Below are positions 63,772 to 64,000 of a stretch of 64,000 bases of DNA, in pieces (position 1 is the first letter of the stretch; each line of letters opens with the position of its first letter). The stretch spans positions 248,001-312,000 of the forward strand of contig NZ_BMIL01000004.1 in assembly GCF_014642175.1 (NCBI RefSeq). Direction: 5' to 3'. The position numbers were made by a program, and so were the translations under genes. The notes under the pieces were generated by a model. The model saw only the letters and a list, made by a program, of their open reading frames with translations. It was not told the origin of the DNA and made no database searches. Source of the stretch: Pedobacter quisquiliarum. Its GTDB lineage: Bacteria > Bacteroidota > Bacteroidia > Sphingobacteriales > Sphingobacteriaceae.

Positions 63772-64000
63772 ATGGACAACGCAAAAAACAGTGTACGCCT
63801 GGCAGGTTTCACAGGTACAGATCCGGTAATCGTGAATTATGCAGGCAGTAAGAAAATGGGCAGGATCAGTCTTGCGGTAAATGAAGCTTACAAGAACACC
63901 AGTGGTGAATTTGTAAACAAAACGCAATGGTTCAACCTGGTATTCTGGAACAAGAAAGTCGAACTTATAGAAGAGGCTGTAAAGAAGGGTACAGAGATCT
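63772..64000 (+). CDS. ssb: single-stranded DNA-binding protein, 5' part
   Basis: Open frame from ATG 63772 to the window edge (76 codons), translating to an SSB-type OB fold: NSVRLAGFTGTDPVIVNYA, KKMGRISLAVNEAYKN, TQWFNLVFWNKKVELIEEAV. The C-terminal tail is beyond the window. A family match to bacterial SSB; it binds single-stranded DNA in replication and repair. Confidence 0.87.
   Translation, partial: MDNAKNSVRLAGFTGTDPVIVNYAGSKKMGRISLAVNEAYKNTSGEFVNKTQWFNLVFWNKKVELIEEAVKKGTEI

Overview
The window looks like ordinary chromosome of a Bacteroidota bacterium of the Sphingobacteriaceae, most like Pedobacter. The evidence is lineage-typical: SusC/TonB-type outer-membrane receptors, an RND metal pump fused to a TolC-like domain, LytS/LytTR regulation, a class Ia ribonucleotide reductase in nrdB-nrdA order, and several promoters with the Bacteroidota -7 element TAnnTTTG. 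Genus is inference. I see no rRNA, tRNA, CRISPR array, insertion sequence or prophage.

Layout. 1-11.7 kb: many small regulators (AraC, Crp/Fnr, GlxA-like) mixed with stress or housekeeping enzymes (MBL hydrolase, S41 peptidase, SDR, RidA, two AHSA1-type proteins, DoxX-like, EamA and AI-2E membrane proteins). One AraC gene (4256-5086) has lost a usable start. 11.8-17.2 kb: a glutamate symporter, then a surface lipoprotein with Ig-like, InlB-type and DUF3494 (ice-binding) domains followed by a double-OmpA-domain porin. 17.2-21.9 kb: small enzymes and an iron-uptake pair (PepSY membrane protein plus siderophore receptor) behind a Fur-like box. 22-28.9 kb: a heavy-metal efflux operon (small acidic exported protein, CzcA-TolC fusion, adaptor) and a TetR-like regulator. 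28.9-33.8 kb: flavohemoglobin divergent from an Rrf2/NsrR-like Fe-S regulator, a fatty-acid desaturase, two GNATs and a cupin. 33.8-39.9 kb: an aldo/keto reductase-AraC pair and an outer-membrane receptor divergent from a LytS/LytTR two-component system.

40-42.5 kb: a secreted GH2 glycosidase and an RlpA-like protein, then a 507-bp non-coding region with an 11-bp periodic array and, nearer nrdB, a DnaA box and GATAACAA dyads. 43-46.4 kb: nrdBA. 46.5-57.4 kb: core metabolism and cell biology (aguBA putrescine pathway, fabG, TRIC-like channel, DivIC-like protein, enolase, ABC-2 exporter, carA, panB, pseudouridine synthase). 57.7-64 kb: a dihaem cytochrome, a YtxH protein, a secreted DUF4965/glutaminase-type enzyme, a BtuB-like receptor and the start of ssb at the window edge.

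The most interesting signals are regulatory rather than a new multi-gene system. They are: a 16-bp LacI-type operator shared (15/16, opposite orientation) by the GH2 and DUF4965 genes 19 kb apart; inverted repeats overlapping both divergent promoters of hmp/rrf2; the DnaA box and dyads upstream of nrdBA; the 11-bp phased array; a signal-peptide-like segment inside the CzcA-TolC fusion; and two oxidoreductase-AraC modules, one of them broken. I do not see an obviously undescribed multi-gene defence or biosynthetic system.
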